Assembly (NCBI GenBank): GCA_030043285.1
Contig: JASHXZ010000131.1
Span: 1 to 6,826, forward strand
Source of the DNA: Xanthobacteraceae bacterium
Lineage (GTDB): Bacteria; Pseudomonadota; Alphaproteobacteria; Rhizobiales; Xanthobacteraceae
DNA length: 6,826 bases
Direction of reading: 5' to 3'
In this document: positions 6,023 to 6,826 of the stretch, piece after piece
Numbering within the stretch: the first letter of the stretch is position 1
Layout: each line of letters begins with the position of its first letter
Position numbers and translations under genes: made by a program
Notes under the pieces: model-generated
What the model was told of the DNA's origin: nothing
The model's database searches: none
Seen by the model: only the letters and a program-made list of their open reading frames with translations

Positions 6023-6826
6023 GTGAAAGTCGCGATTGTCAATCTCGGCCAAATCGTTTCCGGCGACTGGCATGCGCCGTTCGCGGAGGGCGACACCATC
6101 ATCAGCGAGGGCGAGCGCATCGCGCATGTCGGCACCGCGACAGCCGGCGCAGTCGAGAGCGCCGACGTGGTAATCGACGCTGGCGGCATGACGGCTATTC
6201 CCGGCCTCATCGATTCGCACGTGCACATCACGTTTGGCGATTACACGCCGCGGCAGCGCACCGTCGGTTATCTGGAAAGCTATCTGCACGGCGGCACCAC
6301 GACGGCGATTTCCGCTTCCGAGGTGCACGTGCCCGGCCGGCCGAGCGACCGCGAGGGCGTCAAGGCTCTGGCGCTGGCGGCGCAGCGCTGCTTCGCCACT
6401 TGGCGGCCGGGCGGCATGCGCGTGCTCGCCGGCTCGGTGATTCTGGAGCCCGGACTGAAGACTGCCGATTTCATCGAGCTTGCGATCAACGGCGTGCGGC
6501 TTGCCAAGGCCGGCTTCGGCGCGGTGAAGACGCCGTACGATTACGTGCCGCTGGTGCGTGACGCCAACGCCGCCGGCCTGATCACCACCTGCCACACCGG
6601 CGGCGCCTCGATCCCGGGCTCGGCTGCCATCACCGGCGATCATCTCCTCGCCATGCGGCCGCACGTCTCATTCCACATCAACGGCGGGCCGACCGCGATG
6701 CCGGACGGCGATTTCGAGCGCGTGATCAGAGAGAGCGAGATTGCGCTCCAGGTCTGCACCGCCGGCAACTTGCGCACGACGCTGCTTTGCGCGCGGCTGG
6801 CCGAGGAGCACGGCGCCTTCGATCGG
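6023..6826 (+). CDS. Amidohydrolase resembling enamidase (3' partial)
   Basis: The first 268 residues are visible, and the frame is open to the window edge; relatives are roughly 390 residues. The start is a GTG preceded by AGGAG. The N-terminal beta-sandwich strand (1-55) leads into the amidohydrolase barrel with the metal-binding HVH motif (H66, H68) in PGLIDSHVHITFGD. Further conserved stretches are LHGGTTTAISASE (88-100), GRPSDREGVKALAL (105-118), FGAVKTP with K169, CHTGGASIPGS (190-200, H191) and HINGGPTA (218-225, H218). This order matches, from memory, the enamidase of Eubacterium barkeri. That enzyme opens the ring of 1,4,5,6-tetrahydro-6-oxonicotinate to 2-formylglutarate and ammonia in nicotinate degradation, using two metal ions. 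The late catalytic aspartate lies outside the window. A different cyclic-amide substrate is possible. The family call is firm and the exact substrate is inferred. Confidence 0.85.
   Translation, partial: MKVAIVNLGQIVSGDWHAPFAEGDTIISEGERIAHVGTATAGAVESADVVIDAGGMTAIPGLIDSHVHITFGDYTPRQRTVGYLESYLHGGTTTAISASEVHVPGRPSDREGVKALALAAQRCFATWRPGGMRVLAGSVILEPGLKTADFIELAINGVRLAKAGFGAVKTPYDYVPLVRDANAAGLITTCHTGGASIPGSAAITGDHLLAMRPHVSFHINGGPTAMPDGDFERVIRESEIALQVCTAGNLRTTLLCARLAEEHGAFDR

Noticed and set aside
5284..6561. Plus-strand open frame of 425 codons, the second longest in the window
   Set aside because: It runs across the antisense of the membrane protein gene, the intergenic region and an alternative frame of the amidohydrolase. 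Its composition is Arg/His/Gln-rich with no motif, whereas both overlapped genes have clear motifs and ribosome binding sites.

Overview
The window is about 6.8 kb of GC-rich, gene-dense DNA. Codon use, the ATGA start/stop overlaps, the protein families and a CCCTCCCCCGC-type palindromic repeat all suggest an alphaproteobacterium of the Hyphomicrobiales (Bradyrhizobium / Rhodopseudomonas / Xanthobacteraceae-like). This placement comes from pattern recognition, not from a search. I see no rRNA, tRNA, CRISPR array, insertion sequence or phage gene.

Positions 1-5024 (+ strand) hold the tail of one tight operon: a DUF4350 membrane protein (5' end outside the window), a MoxR-type AAA+ ATPase, a DUF58 protein, a SpoIIM-family membrane protein and an RDD-family membrane protein. 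The last three junctions are 4-base ATGA overlaps, and the first is a 32-base overlap, so the genes are probably translationally coupled. Families in this combination recur in distant bacteria. From memory, Mycobacterium tuberculosis Rv3691-Rv3695 is a comparable cluster. The likely theme is an ATPase chaperone (MoxR) acting with a DUF58 (vWA-like) partner on an envelope-associated process with several membrane proteins. The biochemical role is unknown.

Positions 5047-5781 (- strand) encode a six-helix membrane protein that converges on the RDD gene across only 22 bases. Its start is fixed by a strong ribosome binding site, and a 7-bp hairpin lies just upstream of that site.

Positions 5782-6022 are the divergent intergenic region, with a 10-bp perfect palindrome about 40 bases before the rightward gene. 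From 6023 to the window end runs an amidohydrolase that closely resembles enamidase, the ring-opening enzyme of reductive nicotinate degradation. It is cut off by the window edge.

Two sequence oddities stand out. A genome-type palindromic repeat lies in frame inside the 3' part of the DUF4350 gene. A 12-bp tandem repeat spans the stop/start junction of the SpoIIM and RDD genes, so one repeat unit supplies both the stop codon and the start codon.
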